This document shows, in pieces, positions 26,627-35,966 of a DNA stretch of 64,000 nucleotides (position 1 is the stretch's first letter; each line of letters opens with the position of its first letter). Origin of the DNA: Alkalilimnicola ehrlichii. GTDB taxonomy: Bacteria; Pseudomonadota; Gammaproteobacteria; Nitrococcales; AK92. The stretch spans positions 1 through 64,000 of the forward strand of contig NZ_NFZV01000004.1 in the NCBI RefSeq assembly GCF_003399765.1, in the 5' to 3' direction. Under the pieces are notes generated by a model. It did no database searches, was not told the origin of the DNA, and saw nothing but the letters and a program-made list of their open reading frames with translations. The position numbers were made by a program, and so were the translations under genes.

Positions 26627-27337
26627 ATGTTGCCTCCAAAACTCTCTCCACAGCTGGCGCTCGATCTTGGACTCGACGATAGTGCGAGCTTTACGAGCTA
26701 TTACCCCGGACCGAACGCGGAAGCTTTGGCGGCTGTACGCGCCTGCGCGTTGGGTACCGGCGAGTCTAATCTTTTCCTATACGGCGATAAGGGGTTGGGT
26801 AAGACGCACTTGCTGCAAGCGGCTTGTCGGGCGGCTGCGGGCGAGGGCGCTTTGGCAGTGTACCTTCCCTTGGCGGATGCGTTGACCTGGTCGCTCCAAG
26901 TGCTGGAAGGCCTGGAAACGATGAGTTTGGTCGCGGTCGACGACGTACATCTGCTGCGGCAGCATCAGGACTGGCAAGTCGCGCTGTTTCATTTATTCAA
27001 TAGCGTGCGGGATGCCGGCGGCCGGCTTCTGTTCGCAGCGCAGGACAAACCGGGCGATTTGGGCTTCTCGTTACCGGACCTAGTGTCCCGCTTGCAGTGG
27101 GGGCTCGTTTTGCGGTTGCAGGATTTGGACGACGAGGAAAAACTCGCCGGCTTATGTTTCCGCGCCCATCAACGCGGCCTGGAGCTGCCACGGGAGACCG
27201 CGCAGTATCTGCTCGCGCGGTTCCCGCGGGATATGGCGTATCTGTTCGACACCTTGGATCGTCTCGATCAGGCTTCCCTAGCGGCCCAGCGTCGTTTGAC
27301 CATACCCTTCATCCGGCAAGTGCTACAGCTATCTTGA
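26627..27337 (+). CDS. hda: DnaA regulatory inactivator Hda
   Basis: An AAA+ protein of 236 residues, homologous to DnaA domain III, that with the DNA-loaded sliding clamp stimulates hydrolysis of DnaA-ATP and prevents re-initiation. The N-terminal clamp-binding motif is QLALDL (residues about 9-14). Walker A is GDKGLGKTH, Walker B VAVDDVHLL, sensor 1 around LFAAQDKP, and the Arg-finger/sensor 2 region DLVSRLQWG and RFPRDM. The ATG before LPPKLSPQ puts the clamp motif right at the N-terminus as in other Hda proteins. Its place next to DUF2066 and wrbA fits other gammaproteobacteria. The end overlaps the convergent DUF2069 gene by nine bases. Confidence 0.92.
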   Translation: MLPPKLSPQLALDLGLDDSASFTSYYPGPNAEALAAVRACALGTGESNLFLYGDKGLGKTHLLQAACRAAAGEGALAVYLPLADALTWSLQVLEGLETMSLVAVDDVHLLRQHQDWQVALFHLFNSVRDAGGRLLFAAQDKPGDLGFSLPDLVSRLQWGLVLRLQDLDDEEKLAGLCFRAHQRGLELPRETAQYLLARFPRDMAYLFDTLDRLDQASLAAQRRLTIPFIRQVLQLS

Positions 27338-27700
27338 GTGCGTTTTGTTAGCGGCTTTGCTGCCGGTTATTCGTAAGTAACGGATTGCCAGTATGAAGTA
27401 GCTAAGGCTGAGCACGATCTCGATGGCGCCAAGCCAACGCGCCGGCCCGGCGGCCGCCATGCTGGCGATGCCGTGCACGAAATAAATCAAGATCAGCATC
27501 CCGCTCCAGCTAAACGTGTAGCGCCGCGCGTGGAGTATGCCCCGCAACGGCAGCAACAGCGGACCGACCAAGAAGATTAACGCGATCGATCGATACTCGG
27601 GGGCCGGCGGTGCAAGCCAGATAAGCCAAGCCATCAGCAAGGCAAAAAGGCTGAGGTAGCAGGTGACGGCAAGCAGGTGGACGGTGCGCGGGTTGTTCAT
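27329..27700 (-). CDS. DUF2069 membrane protein
   Basis: A 123-residue inner-membrane protein with four hydrophobic helices (about residues 8-28, 38-55, 65-85 and 95-113), as expected for DUF2069. Function unknown; it recurs beside wrbA and hda. The start at the inner ATG lies five bases after the wrbA stop codon, so it is in one transcript with wrbA and probably arsC. Confidence 0.82.
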   Translation of the reverse strand: MNNPRTVHLLAVTCYLSLFALLMAWLIWLAPPAPEYRSIALIFLVGPLLLPLRGILHARRYTFSWSGMLILIYFVHGIASMAAAGPARWLGAIEIVLSLSYFILAIRYLRITGSKAANKTHSR

Positions 27701-27705
27701 GAGTA

Positions 27706-28754
<1,049 letters not shown>

Positions 28755-28891
28755 AAAACTATCTCCCTTAAGGTGCGCTATCGTTTCAATGAGTGGGGCC
28801 GCGGTCAATAAGGTGTCCGATTATGGATTTACCGGCAAACATTGTATCCTCGACCCTATCCACATCCAGAGTGTTGGCGGATTTACCACGC

Positions 28892-29250
28892 GTGAGCTTT
28901 GAACACCACAAAGTAACCGATGCCCCCAGCAGCGGACTGCGCCGTGTAAAACGAGGCGGAGCCGGGTTGTTGGCGTTTGTATTCGGATTGTTTTTTTGGC
29001 AGCCTGCGCAACTACATCGCCGCCGGTGCAGGAGATGAGCGACGCGCGTCAAGCCATTAATGCTGCAAGAGCCGTGGGGGACGAATTGGCGAATCCACAG
29101 GCCTTGGAAGAAGCCGAGCTGCTGATCGAAGCGGCTTCGCGGGCTTTGTCCGAGGGGCGTTACCGCGAAGCGCGCTCGGCCGCTATGGCGGCTAAGCGCA
29201 GTGCCATGTTGGCTCGCGAGGCCTCGTTAGGCGTGTTGGAAAAACCGTGA
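28892..29250 (+). CDS. DUF4398-like lipoprotein (frame break in T-run)
   Basis: A small exported lipoprotein of about 119 residues. The hydrophobic signal GLLAFVFGLFF lies in one frame and the lipobox LAAC-ATTSPPVQ in the next; one extra T in the T7 run at 28991-28997 joins them as FFLAAC. The mature part (about 75 residues) is Ala/Glu-rich and helical, starting SDARQAINAARAVGDELANP, as in DUF4398. The start is uncertain: GTG at 28892 is given; ATG at 28823 and TTG at 28967 (with GGAG upstream) are alternatives. The stop overlaps the GTG of yihY (GTGA), implying coupled translation. Confidence 0.65.
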
Positions 29251-30563
29251 TTTTCGGTGTTCGCAACGTCGGCGCCACCCTCGCGAGACTGACGGACCGG
29301 CAACAATGGTATTATTGGTTATGCGAGTGGCGTAACTTTGCGATTTATTTGTCGCGACGAGTGGTTCACGATAACTGCTTGCAGAATGCCGCCACGCTTG
29401 CTTATACCACCTTATTATCTATCGTACCGTTGCTGGCGGTAGGATTTTCGGTGTTGGCGGCCTTTCCGGTTTTTGAGCCGCTGGTCGACCAAGTACGGAC
29501 GGTTATCTTCACCAATTTAGTGCCGGCTACCGGGGAGGTGGTCTCCGACTATATCGAGCACTTTATTAGTCAGGCGGCCGGCTTGACAGTGGCCGGTATT
29601 GCCGGTTTGCTCGTCTCGGCGCTATTGCTGATGTCGGCCATCGACAAAGCGCTGAACGATATCTGGTCGGTGCGTAACCGTCGGCGTCCGCTGTACGGTT
29701 TTATGGTGTATTGGACGGTTCTGACGCTGAGTCCGTTGTTGATCGGCGTGGCCGTTCTTGCCTCTACGTATGTTGGGACTTTATCCGCCGAGCTGGCTCG
29801 CGGTCCGCGGCAGTTGTTGGCATCCGTCACCCCCTTCCTTGCTCAGGCGGCAATCTTCACCTTCCTTTATTCGGCGGTGCCGAACCGGCGCGTACCGTTG
29901 AGCCATGCCGTTATTGGCGCGCTGCTGGCCTCGTTCATGTTCGAGATCGCCAAAGGCGGGTTCGCGTGGTACGTTGCCGCCTTTCCGACGTTTGAGGTTA
30001 TCTACGGCGCTTTAGCGACGTTGCCGCTTTTCTTAGTCTGGGTCTATGTGTCGTGGATTATTCTGCTGACGGGAGCTGAGTTTACCCAAGCATTGAGCGG
30101 CTATCGCAATAACCGACCCGGCGCGTTGGGAGATCCGGCGATGGAGTTTACGCTGACCGTGCACTTGCTGGGCCATCTGTGGCAGGCCCAACGGGAGGGG
30201 CGCACGGTCAGTCTTAAGCAATTGGTGGCGCGGGAGCCGGATGCGGGCGAGACGGCGCTACAGCGCGTGCTGCAGCATTTGGAAAGCGCGCGTATCGTCC
30301 AGCGTACGGCGCAAGGCAATTGGGTTTTTGCCCGCGACCCGAACAGCTTTACCTTGCTCGATGTCTACCGCAGTTATCCTGTGGTCTTGCCCGAGGCGCA
30401 GCAATGTCGAGTCGATAGCGATGCCGATCAACGTTTGGCGGCCTTGCTTAAGCCTGTGGATCGTAGTCTAGAAGAGAGTCTTGCCGTGCCGGTGGCGGAG
30501 GTTTTTCTGACGGGGAGCGTGAGCGTACATGAGTCGTTGTCGGCGTTTTTTTATAGCAGGTAG
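29247..30563 (+). CDS. yihY: YihY/BrkB-family inner-membrane protein
   Basis: A 438-residue protein with about six transmembrane helices in the first 290 residues, then a soluble C-terminal part. Family phrases: NAATLAYTTLLSIVPLLAVGFSVL, SALLLMSAIDKALNDIW, and FEVIYGALATLPLFLVWVYVSWIILLTGAEF. Formerly called RNase BN, the family is now thought to be a transporter-like membrane protein of unknown role. The C-terminal part (from about 300) has a winged-helix look: LKQLVAREPDAGETALQRVLQHLES. GTG start, coupled to the DUF4398 stop. Confidence 0.88.
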   Translation: MIFGVRNVGATLARLTDRQQWYYWLCEWRNFAIYLSRRVVHDNCLQNAATLAYTTLLSIVPLLAVGFSVLAAFPVFEPLVDQVRTVIFTNLVPATGEVVSDYIEHFISQAAGLTVAGIAGLLVSALLLMSAIDKALNDIWSVRNRRRPLYGFMVYWTVLTLSPLLIGVAVLASTYVGTLSAELARGPRQLLASVTPFLAQAAIFTFLYSAVPNRRVPLSHAVIGALLASFMFEIAKGGFAWYVAAFPTFEVIYGALATLPLFLVWVYVSWIILLTGAEFTQALSGYRNNRPGALGDPAMEFTLTVHLLGHLWQAQREGRTVSLKQLVAREPDAGETALQRVLQHLESARIVQRTAQGNWVFARDPNSFTLLDVYRSYPVVLPEAQQCRVDSDADQRLAALLKPVDRSLEESLAVPVAEVFLTGSVSVHESLSAFFYSR

Positions 30564-30801
30564 GGTGCAAGGCGTTTCCTATCGAGCCGGTACACGTGCC
30601 AAGGCGTTGCAACTCGGGCTTACCGGCTTTGCGCGGAATCTGGACGACGGTCGGGTGGAGGTGCTTGCCTGCGGCGAGGCTGATAAACTGGCCGATCTTG
30701 AAAGGTGGTTACATAAAGGGCCGTCTTTAGCGGTCGTGACGAAGGTTGAAGCGGAAGCGGCGGCAGCGCCGCCCGACTTGGACGGATTCAAGACCGCATA
30801 A
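30529..30801 (+). CDS. acyP: Acylphosphatase
   Basis: A 90-residue enzyme (EC 3.6.1.7) that hydrolyses carboxyl-phosphate bonds. The substrate loop GRVQGVSYRAG with its catalytic Arg and the catalytic Asn in GFARNLDDGRVEV are both present. The first codons overlap the end of yihY by 35 bases; a later start would remove the first beta strand, so the overlap is real. A GGGGAG sequence about ten bases upstream can serve as ribosome site. Confidence 0.92.
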   Translation: MSRCRRFFIAGRVQGVSYRAGTRAKALQLGLTGFARNLDDGRVEVLACGEADKLADLERWLHKGPSLAVVTKVEAEAAAAPPDLDGFKTA

Positions 30802-30876
30802 GGCGGCGAAATAGGTGCCCGGAGCGGGATCTAGATCATGCTCTGCGGTTCTGCATCTTTACGCCCACTTCGATAC

Positions 30877-30959
30877 ATGAAAACATATGGCCCAATTTTT
30901 GGTCGGCTTTGGGGGCGGTTTTCGCCTGCGTCATGTTGTTTCTGAAGCGGCGTCGCTAA
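30877..30959 (+). CDS. Possible 27-residue membrane microprotein (needs one-base repair)
   Basis: As written, the ATG at 30877 gives a 22-codon frame without sense. If one A is added to the A4 run at 30880-30883, as needed for the other broken genes in this window, it reads MKNIWPNF, then a hydrophobic helix WSALGAVFACVMLFL, then KRRR and stop at 30957. That is a small single-pass protein with a positively charged cytoplasmic end. No clear ribosome site is seen. It lies between acyP and the cytochromes. This is inference, with no recognised family. Confidence 0.3.
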
Positions 30960-31058
30960 ACCTGCGCCGGCGATCCTATCGATGCGTTTATCGTTAATCG
31001 AGAAGCGCGCCGGTGGCTGACCAAAGATGCGAAAAGGCAATAATCAAGGGGAAACCTG

Positions 31059-31382
31059 ATGAGAGCGAAGAGCTTGTTTGCCCTGGGGGGCATGTTTTTG
31101 CTGCTTGGCTCGGGTTCTCTGCAGGCCGCCGGTGGTGATCCGGTAGCCGGGCGGGAGAAGGCCGAGACGTGCATGGGGTGCCACGGGGTACCCGGCTACC
31201 GTAATGCCTATCCTGCCTACCAGGTGCCAAAGCTCGGCGGTCAGCATGCCGAGTATCTGGTGTCCGCCCTGCAGGCCTACCAGCGCGGAGATCGCCAGCA
31301 TCCCACGATGCGGGCGCTCACGGCTAATATGTCCGAAGAGGAAATGCGGGATATTGCTGCTTTCTTTGCGCAATCCGAGTAA
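31059..31382 (+). CDS. Periplasmic monoheme cytochrome c (copy 1)
   Basis: A 107-residue class I c-type cytochrome with signal peptide (residues 1-23, ending LQAAGGD). The heme-binding motif is CMGCH in REKAETCMGCHGVPG; the distal Met ligand is probably in HPTMRALT, and the C-terminal helix reads SEEEMRDIAAFFAQ. This is the cytochrome c553/c4-half type that carries electrons in the periplasm. GGGGAAACCTG lies before the ATG. The second copy follows 34 bases later. Confidence 0.9.
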   Translation: MRAKSLFALGGMFLLLGSGSLQAAGGDPVAGREKAETCMGCHGVPGYRNAYPAYQVPKLGGQHAEYLVSALQAYQRGDRQHPTMRALTANMSEEEMRDIAAFFAQSE

Positions 31383-31416
31383 GCGGGCACCGGCATAGAT
31401 AACGAGGCTGAGGATA

Positions 31417-31758
31417 ATGAAACGTATTTTTGTCATGGCGGCTGCGGTTGGCCTGTTGGCGGCGTCGTTCCAAGCGACGGCGTCGCGCGTAGGGGATCCG
31501 GTAGCCGGTCGCGAGAAGGCGGCAGCGTGTATTGCCTGTCACGGTGAAGACGGTAATTCCCCGAATCCGCAATTTCCCCGCTTAGCTGGTCAGTATGCGG
31601 ATTACATGGTGCAGGCCTTGCGCGATTACAAATCCGGCAACCGTCGCGACCCCGTCATGAACGGAATCGCAGCGGATTTGTCTGAGCAGGATATGCGCGA
31701 TATATCCGCTTACTACGCAAGCCAAGAAGGCGACCTGCACGTTAAGCGGCTTCGCTAG
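31417..31758 (+). CDS. Periplasmic monoheme cytochrome c (copy 2)
   Basis: A 113-residue relative of the preceding gene: signal peptide (about residues 1-23), then the same GDPVAGREKA lead-in, heme motif CIACH, conserved PRLAGQYADYMVQALRDYK, probable Met ligand in DPVMNGIA and C-terminal SEQDMRDISAYYASQ. Tandem monohaem proteins of this kind resemble the two halves of diheme cytochrome c4. Both probably donate electrons to a terminal oxidase or peroxidase; no such enzyme is in the window. The basic end HVKRLR is not in copy 1. Confidence 0.9.
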   Translation: MKRIFVMAAAVGLLAASFQATASRVGDPVAGREKAAACIACHGEDGNSPNPQFPRLAGQYADYMVQALRDYKSGNRRDPVMNGIAADLSEQDMRDISAYYASQEGDLHVKRLR

Positions 31759-31808
31759 GCTAAGCGAGGGCGGGTCGGCTTCTTTGTGTTGAACGTGGAG
31801 AAATGCTG

Positions 31809-32171
31809 ATGCGCGCCTTGCTTATACTGGCTCACGGTAGCCGCCGCGAGGCATCGAACGATGAGGTGCGGGAGCTGGCGAGGATGCTGGCTTCCCGCCT
31901 CGATCTAAGCTTTAGCCGCGTCGACGCGGCTTTTCTCGAACTGACTTCGCCGACAATCGATCAGGCTGTCGACGAGGCGGTAGCGGCAGGGGCTACGCAG
32001 GTAGTCTTGTACCCGTATTTTTTAGCGGCGGGCCGTCATGTCGCGGAAGATATCCCGGCCATCGTCGACCGATGTCGTAGTCGTCACCCGGCAGTCGCTA
32101 TCGACCTGCGGCCTTATCTTGGCGCTTCTCCTGCGTTAATCGAGCTGTTGATTAACGAGCTCTCCGCTTAA
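31809..32171 (+). CDS. CbiX/SirB-like sirohydrochlorin chelatase
   Basis: A 120-residue single-domain class II chelatase-like protein. LLILAHGSRREASNDEVREL holds the first metal-binding His, and VLYPYFLAAGRHVAEDIP the second. Short CbiX proteins insert Co2+ or Fe2+ into sirohydrochlorin for cobalamin or siroheme. The second ATG is chosen because the GGAG at 31796 is nine bases from it but only three from the first. It lies just downstream of the cytochromes; a link to heme or siroheme supply is possible but not shown. Confidence 0.87.
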   Translation: MRALLILAHGSRREASNDEVRELARMLASRLDLSFSRVDAAFLELTSPTIDQAVDEAVAAGATQVVLYPYFLAAGRHVAEDIPAIVDRCRSRHPAVAIDLRPYLGASPALIELLINELSA

Positions 32172-32205
32172 CTAACGCTCCCCTCTTCCTTCGCCCGCTT
32201 GTCGT

Positions 32206-33068
32206 TTACGGTTTGGTAGCGGTAAGAATGCTCCGGTAACCCTCGCGGAAGCTCGGATACGTAAAGCGATAGCCGCTGGCCTTGAGCTTGTCGTTACGGC
32301 ATTGCTTGTTGCTGCCGCGGATGCCGCCGGTCGGTCCGCTGGTCCGCTCGGGTAGCGGTTGTCCGAGCTGCTGTGCTAGCCAGTCCATCAGTTCGCATTG
32401 GGTGCAGGGTGCGTCGTCCACGCCGAGATAGATACCCGGCGGCGTTTCCGGTTTGCCAAGATGGGCCAGCACGCCGACACAGTCGTCCCTGTGAATGCGG
32501 TTGGTGTATTGCGGAGGCTCGGCGACGCATGGCTCGCCCGCTTTTACTTTCCGCAGCATGCGGTTGCGGCCGGGCCCGTAAATGCCGCCAAAGCGTACCA
32601 CGCTGGTGGGAACGGCACTGTTAAGCGCAATCTGCTCCGCTTCTAGCATGCGCCGCCCCGAGAATCCTTGGGGTTCGGTGGGGGAGCGTTCGTCTACCCA
32701 GCTGCCATCGATTTGTCCGTACACGGTGGTGCTGGAGACGAAAACCAACCTGCGCAGGTTCGATCGGTCGGTGAGTGCCGCGAGGAGGTTGCTTAGGCCG
32801 TCGACGTAGGCGCGGCGGTATGCCTCGTCTTCGAACGGCCGGGAGTTGCAATGTAATACGCCAGATCGAGCTGCTCGGGCAGTTCCGCGAGCGTTTCCGA
32901 GCGGGTTAGGTCGGCGGCTATGCCTGCGATGGGTGCTGGAATCTTGTCGGCCTGGCGCCGCAGCCCCCAAACGCGATGTCCGGCTGCGCTAAGCTGTAGC
33001 CCGAGTGTGGTGCCGAGATCGCCGCAGCCGGCAATCAGTACCCGTTCCGAAGATGACGTATCGCTCAT
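32206..33068 (-). CDS. NAD-dependent epimerase/dehydratase, YeeZ-like (frame break)
   Basis: A Rossmann-fold SDR protein of about 287 residues. VLIAGCGDLGTTLGLQL is the N-terminal dinucleotide loop; further along come LVFVSSTTVYGQIDGSWVDE with the catalytic Ser/Tyr region and VVRFGGIYGPGRN. The frame breaks near 32841-32843 (GGG; CCC on the coding strand), and one added base joins ATP to RPFEDEAYRRAYVDGL. The YeeZ group has no firmly known substrate. Likely a sequencing deletion rather than a pseudogene. Confidence 0.8.
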
Positions 33069-33158
33069 GTCTTGTCCTTGTGAGAAAGCGTGAATGTTGC
33101 CGGTAGTGTGGGGCGTTGGGCAGATCGCATGGTTACGGCGTCGTGTGTTAATCCGGCG

Positions 33159-33737
33159 CTACTGGCTGTACCAGCGTCGCTCCATGGCGTCGAAGACCCG
33201 CTCTGGGTACCACGTTTGCCCCAAGCTACCATTGTAGCGGGCGAGGGCGCGGGTTAGGTCGCCGTTCTCGATGTCCAGGTAGTGACGAAGAATGGTCGTT
33301 CCCATGCGTAAATTCGTACTGACGTCGAACAGATTGTCGTCGGGGTGGCCGATTTCGTCGAGCCAAAATGGCATGATCTGCATCAATCCGCGAGCGCCCA
33401 CGACCGAGATGGCAAAACGATTAAAGGCGCTTTCGACTTCAATGACGGCGAGAACGAGCTCCGGCGGTAGGTCGACCCGGTTGGCTTCGAAGTGGACCTG
33501 GCGCAGCAGCTTGATGCGCTGTTGCGGGTCGGCGATGCGCGAGCGCAAACGATGCGACATATCCATCAGCCATACTTCGGCGACATAGCGGTTCTCGAAG
33601 CTATCGCCGCTTTCCACCGCTTCGATCAACGCTTGCCGGAGTGCCGGGTCGACGGCAGAGGACTCCTCGGCCTGAGCGCTAAAGCTCAGGCCGAGTGTCA
33701 GCAAAATACCGGCGAGTAGGCCAAACGGACGCTTCAT
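33159..33737 (-). CDS. Lytic transglycosylase (SLT domain)
   Basis: A periplasmic murein lytic transglycosylase, 192 residues, with signal peptide (residues 1-23, ending SAQA). The SLT fold is seen as [19 protein letters not shown] (catalytic Glu in VES), [34 protein letters not shown] and LARYNGSLG. It cleaves the MurNAc-GlcNAc bond, giving 1,6-anhydro ends. It belongs to the small MltC/Slt-like group. Its ATG overlaps the proS stop (ATGA), so the two are translated from one message. Confidence 0.9.
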   Translation of the reverse strand: MKRPFGLLAGILLTLGLSFSAQAEESSAVDPALRQALIEAVESGDSFENRYVAEVWLMDMSHRLRSRIADPQQRIKLLRQVHFEANRVDLPPELVLAVIEVESAFNRFAISVVGARGLMQIMPFWLDEIGHPDDNLFDVSTNLRMGTTILRHYLDIENGDLTRALARYNGSLGQTWYPERVFDAMERRWYSQ

Positions 33738-35442
33738 ACGCTTTGACGGGTGCGCAGGTATTCGATCAGCTGATCCAGGTTGACCTCCTGGTTCGCGCTA
33801 TCGCGGCGGCTGCGGTATTCGACGGTGCCGTTTTTCAGGCCGCGGTCGCCAACCACAACCCGGTGAGGAATGCCGATAAGCTCTATATCGGCGAACTTGA
33901 CCCCAGGGCGGGCGTCGCGATCGTCCCACAAGACGTCGTAGCCGGCGTCGGTGAGTTGTCGGTATAGCGCCTCGGAGGCTTCCGCAACGGCGGTCGATTT
34001 GTTCATGTTGAGCGATACCAACGCAATTTGGAAAGGCGCAATCGGTTCCGGCCAGACGATGCCGTGCTCGTCGTGGTTCTGCTCGATGGCGGCGGCGACA
34101 ATGCGCGAGACTCCAATCCCGTAGCAGCCCATCGTCAGTACTTGCGGCTGGCCGTTCTCGCCTAGAACGGTGGCATCCATGGCTTTGGTATACTTTTGGC
34201 CGAGCTGAAAAATGTGGCCGACCTCGATGCCGCGGGTAATGTGTAGCCGTCCCTTGCCGTCCGGGCTCGGGTCGCCGGCGACCACCTCGCGCAGGTCTGC
34301 GCGCTGAGGTTCGGGGAGGTCGCGTCCCCAATTCACGCCTTGCAAGTGTTTGCCATCTTGATTTGCGCCGCAAATGAAGTCGGCCGTATAAAGCGCCGCT
34401 AAATCGGCAAGCACCGGAATCGGCAAGCCGACCGGGCCGATCGAGCCAGGTTTGCAGCCTAGCTCTTGCTCGATACGTTCGGCACTGGCGAAGCGCAAGG
34501 GCGTTGCAACGGCGGGGTGTTTCTCCGCCTTAATGTCGTTTAGCTGGTGGTCGCCGCGCAGCACGAGTGCAACCAGTCCGCCTTCCGCGCCTTCCACAAT
34601 CAGCGTTTTTAGGCACTGCTCCGGCGCGACGCCTAGCAATGCGCTGACTTCTTCGATTGTGTGTTGATTCGGCGTCTCCACCGTTGCCAGCGGTTTGCCG
34701 GCTGCGGGCCGGTCGCCGGGCGGGGCGATGGCTTCGGCTAGTTCGACGTTGGCTGCGTAGTCGCTTGTGTCGGAGATTGCGATGGCATCTTCGCCGGAGT
34801 CGGCAAGCACGTGAAACTCGTGCGATACGCTGCCGCCGATATTGCCGGTATCCGCCTGAACCGGGCGGAACTTAAGGCCGGTTCGGGTGAAGATGCGGGT
34901 GTAGGCAGCGTACATCGTCTCGTAGGTTTCGGCGAGCGAGCCCTGATCGAGATGGAATGAGTAGGCATCTTTCATCAGAAACTCGCGCGCGCGCATAACG
35001 CCGAAGCGCGGCCGGATCTCGTCGCGAAACTTGGTCTGGATTTGGTAATAGCAAATGGGGAGCTGTTTGTAGCTCTTGATTTGCCGCCGCACCAGATCGG
35101 TGATGACTTCTTCGTGTGTCGGGCCGAAGCAGAACTCCCGCTCGTGCCGGTCTTTTATCTTTAGCAGCAATTTGCCGTACTGTTCCCAGCGCCCCGATTC
35201 CTCCCACAGCTCGGCCGGTTGCACCGCGGGCATGAAGACTTCGAGAGCGCCGACTTTATTCATTTCTTCGCGGACGATGCTCTCCACCTTGCGCAAAACT
35301 CGCAGCCCGAGCGGGAGCCAGGTGTAGAGGCCGGAGGCCAGTTTTGAATCATGCCGGCGCGCAGCATTAACTGATGGCTGACGATTTCGGCGTCTGTCGG
35401 TATTTCTTTGCTAGTAAAAAGCGGAAAACGAGAAGCTCGCAT
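33734..35442 (-). CDS. proS: Prolyl-tRNA synthetase (frame break in T-run)
   Basis: Bacterial-type class II ProRS (EC 6.1.1.15), 569 residues after repair. The start [20 protein letters not shown] is typical, but the frame breaks at the T4 run at 35342-35345 (A4 coding): one extra A changes MIQNWPPAS into [16 protein letters not shown], as expected. Motif 2 ([21 protein letters not shown]), the YbaK-like editing insertion ([21 protein letters not shown], about residues 225-400) and motif 3 ([17 protein letters not shown]) follow intact. Because the gene is essential, the break is almost certainly a sequencing error. The lytic transglycosylase follows in the same transcript. Confidence 0.95.
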
Positions 35443-35462
35443 GGTTGCCGCTTACCTCCGGT

Positions 35463-35498
35463 AAAAAAAGGCTTTGCCCCTAGTGGGTGGGGCAAAGC
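35463..35498 (-). terminator. Rho-independent terminator after DUF4124 gene
   Basis: On the minus strand GCTTTGCCCC pairs with GGGGCAAAGC around an 8-base loop and is followed by a run of seven T (A7 at 35463-35469 on the plus strand). It ends the DUF4124 transcript, just upstream of the proS start, so proS must have its own promoter very close or rely on read-through. Confidence 0.8.
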
Positions 35499-35573
35499 GT
35501 ATTGTAGCTGTGCGCTCAATGCTAACCCAGCGTGGTACCGCTGTGCGAAGTTGCCAAGGCCTGCATCGGCTGC

Positions 35574-35966
35574 CTATTCATCGCGACAGAAATAGGCAAT
35601 CTGCGCCTGAGTCTCTTCGATCAGTTCGGCGCGTTCCTCGGCGCTATAGTTGAAGACCTCGCCGTTTTCGTCCCGGAACTGTTGGATGCCGGAATCTTCC
35701 AGTACAGCGAGATTGGCGCGGGCATTATCGCAATGCTGGGTGCGCTCTAGCCGGTCGGAATCGTCGCCCGAACGCGCCGCCGGTTGCGGCGCGCTTCGGC
35801 TGCCGTCGCGCCGGATATTCACCTGTTCGGCATGAACCCCTGGCGGAGGGGTGGCCCCGTAATGGTGACGACCTTCCTCGTCGACCCAGCTGTAGACGCC
35901 GCTCGCCGCCGCCGGTAATGCAAGCAATACGGTTAGCGCAAAACTCCATGTGATCCCTGTGCCCAT
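35574..35966 (-). CDS. DUF4124 domain periplasmic protein
   Basis: A 130-residue exported protein with signal peptide (residues 1-22, ending AAASG) and the DUF4124 start GVYSWVDEEGRHHYGATPPPG, followed by a polar linker and a C-terminal helix rich in Glu and Gln. Family function unknown. It is transcribed away from ilvN and stops at a strong terminator. Two Cys residues (HCDNA and YFCRDE) may form a disulphide. Confidence 0.82.
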   Translation of the reverse strand: MGTGITWSFALTVLLALPAAASGVYSWVDEEGRHHYGATPPPGVHAEQVNIRRDGSRSAPQPAARSGDDSDRLERTQHCDNARANLAVLEDSGIQQFRDENGEVFNYSAEERAELIEETQAQIAYFCRDE

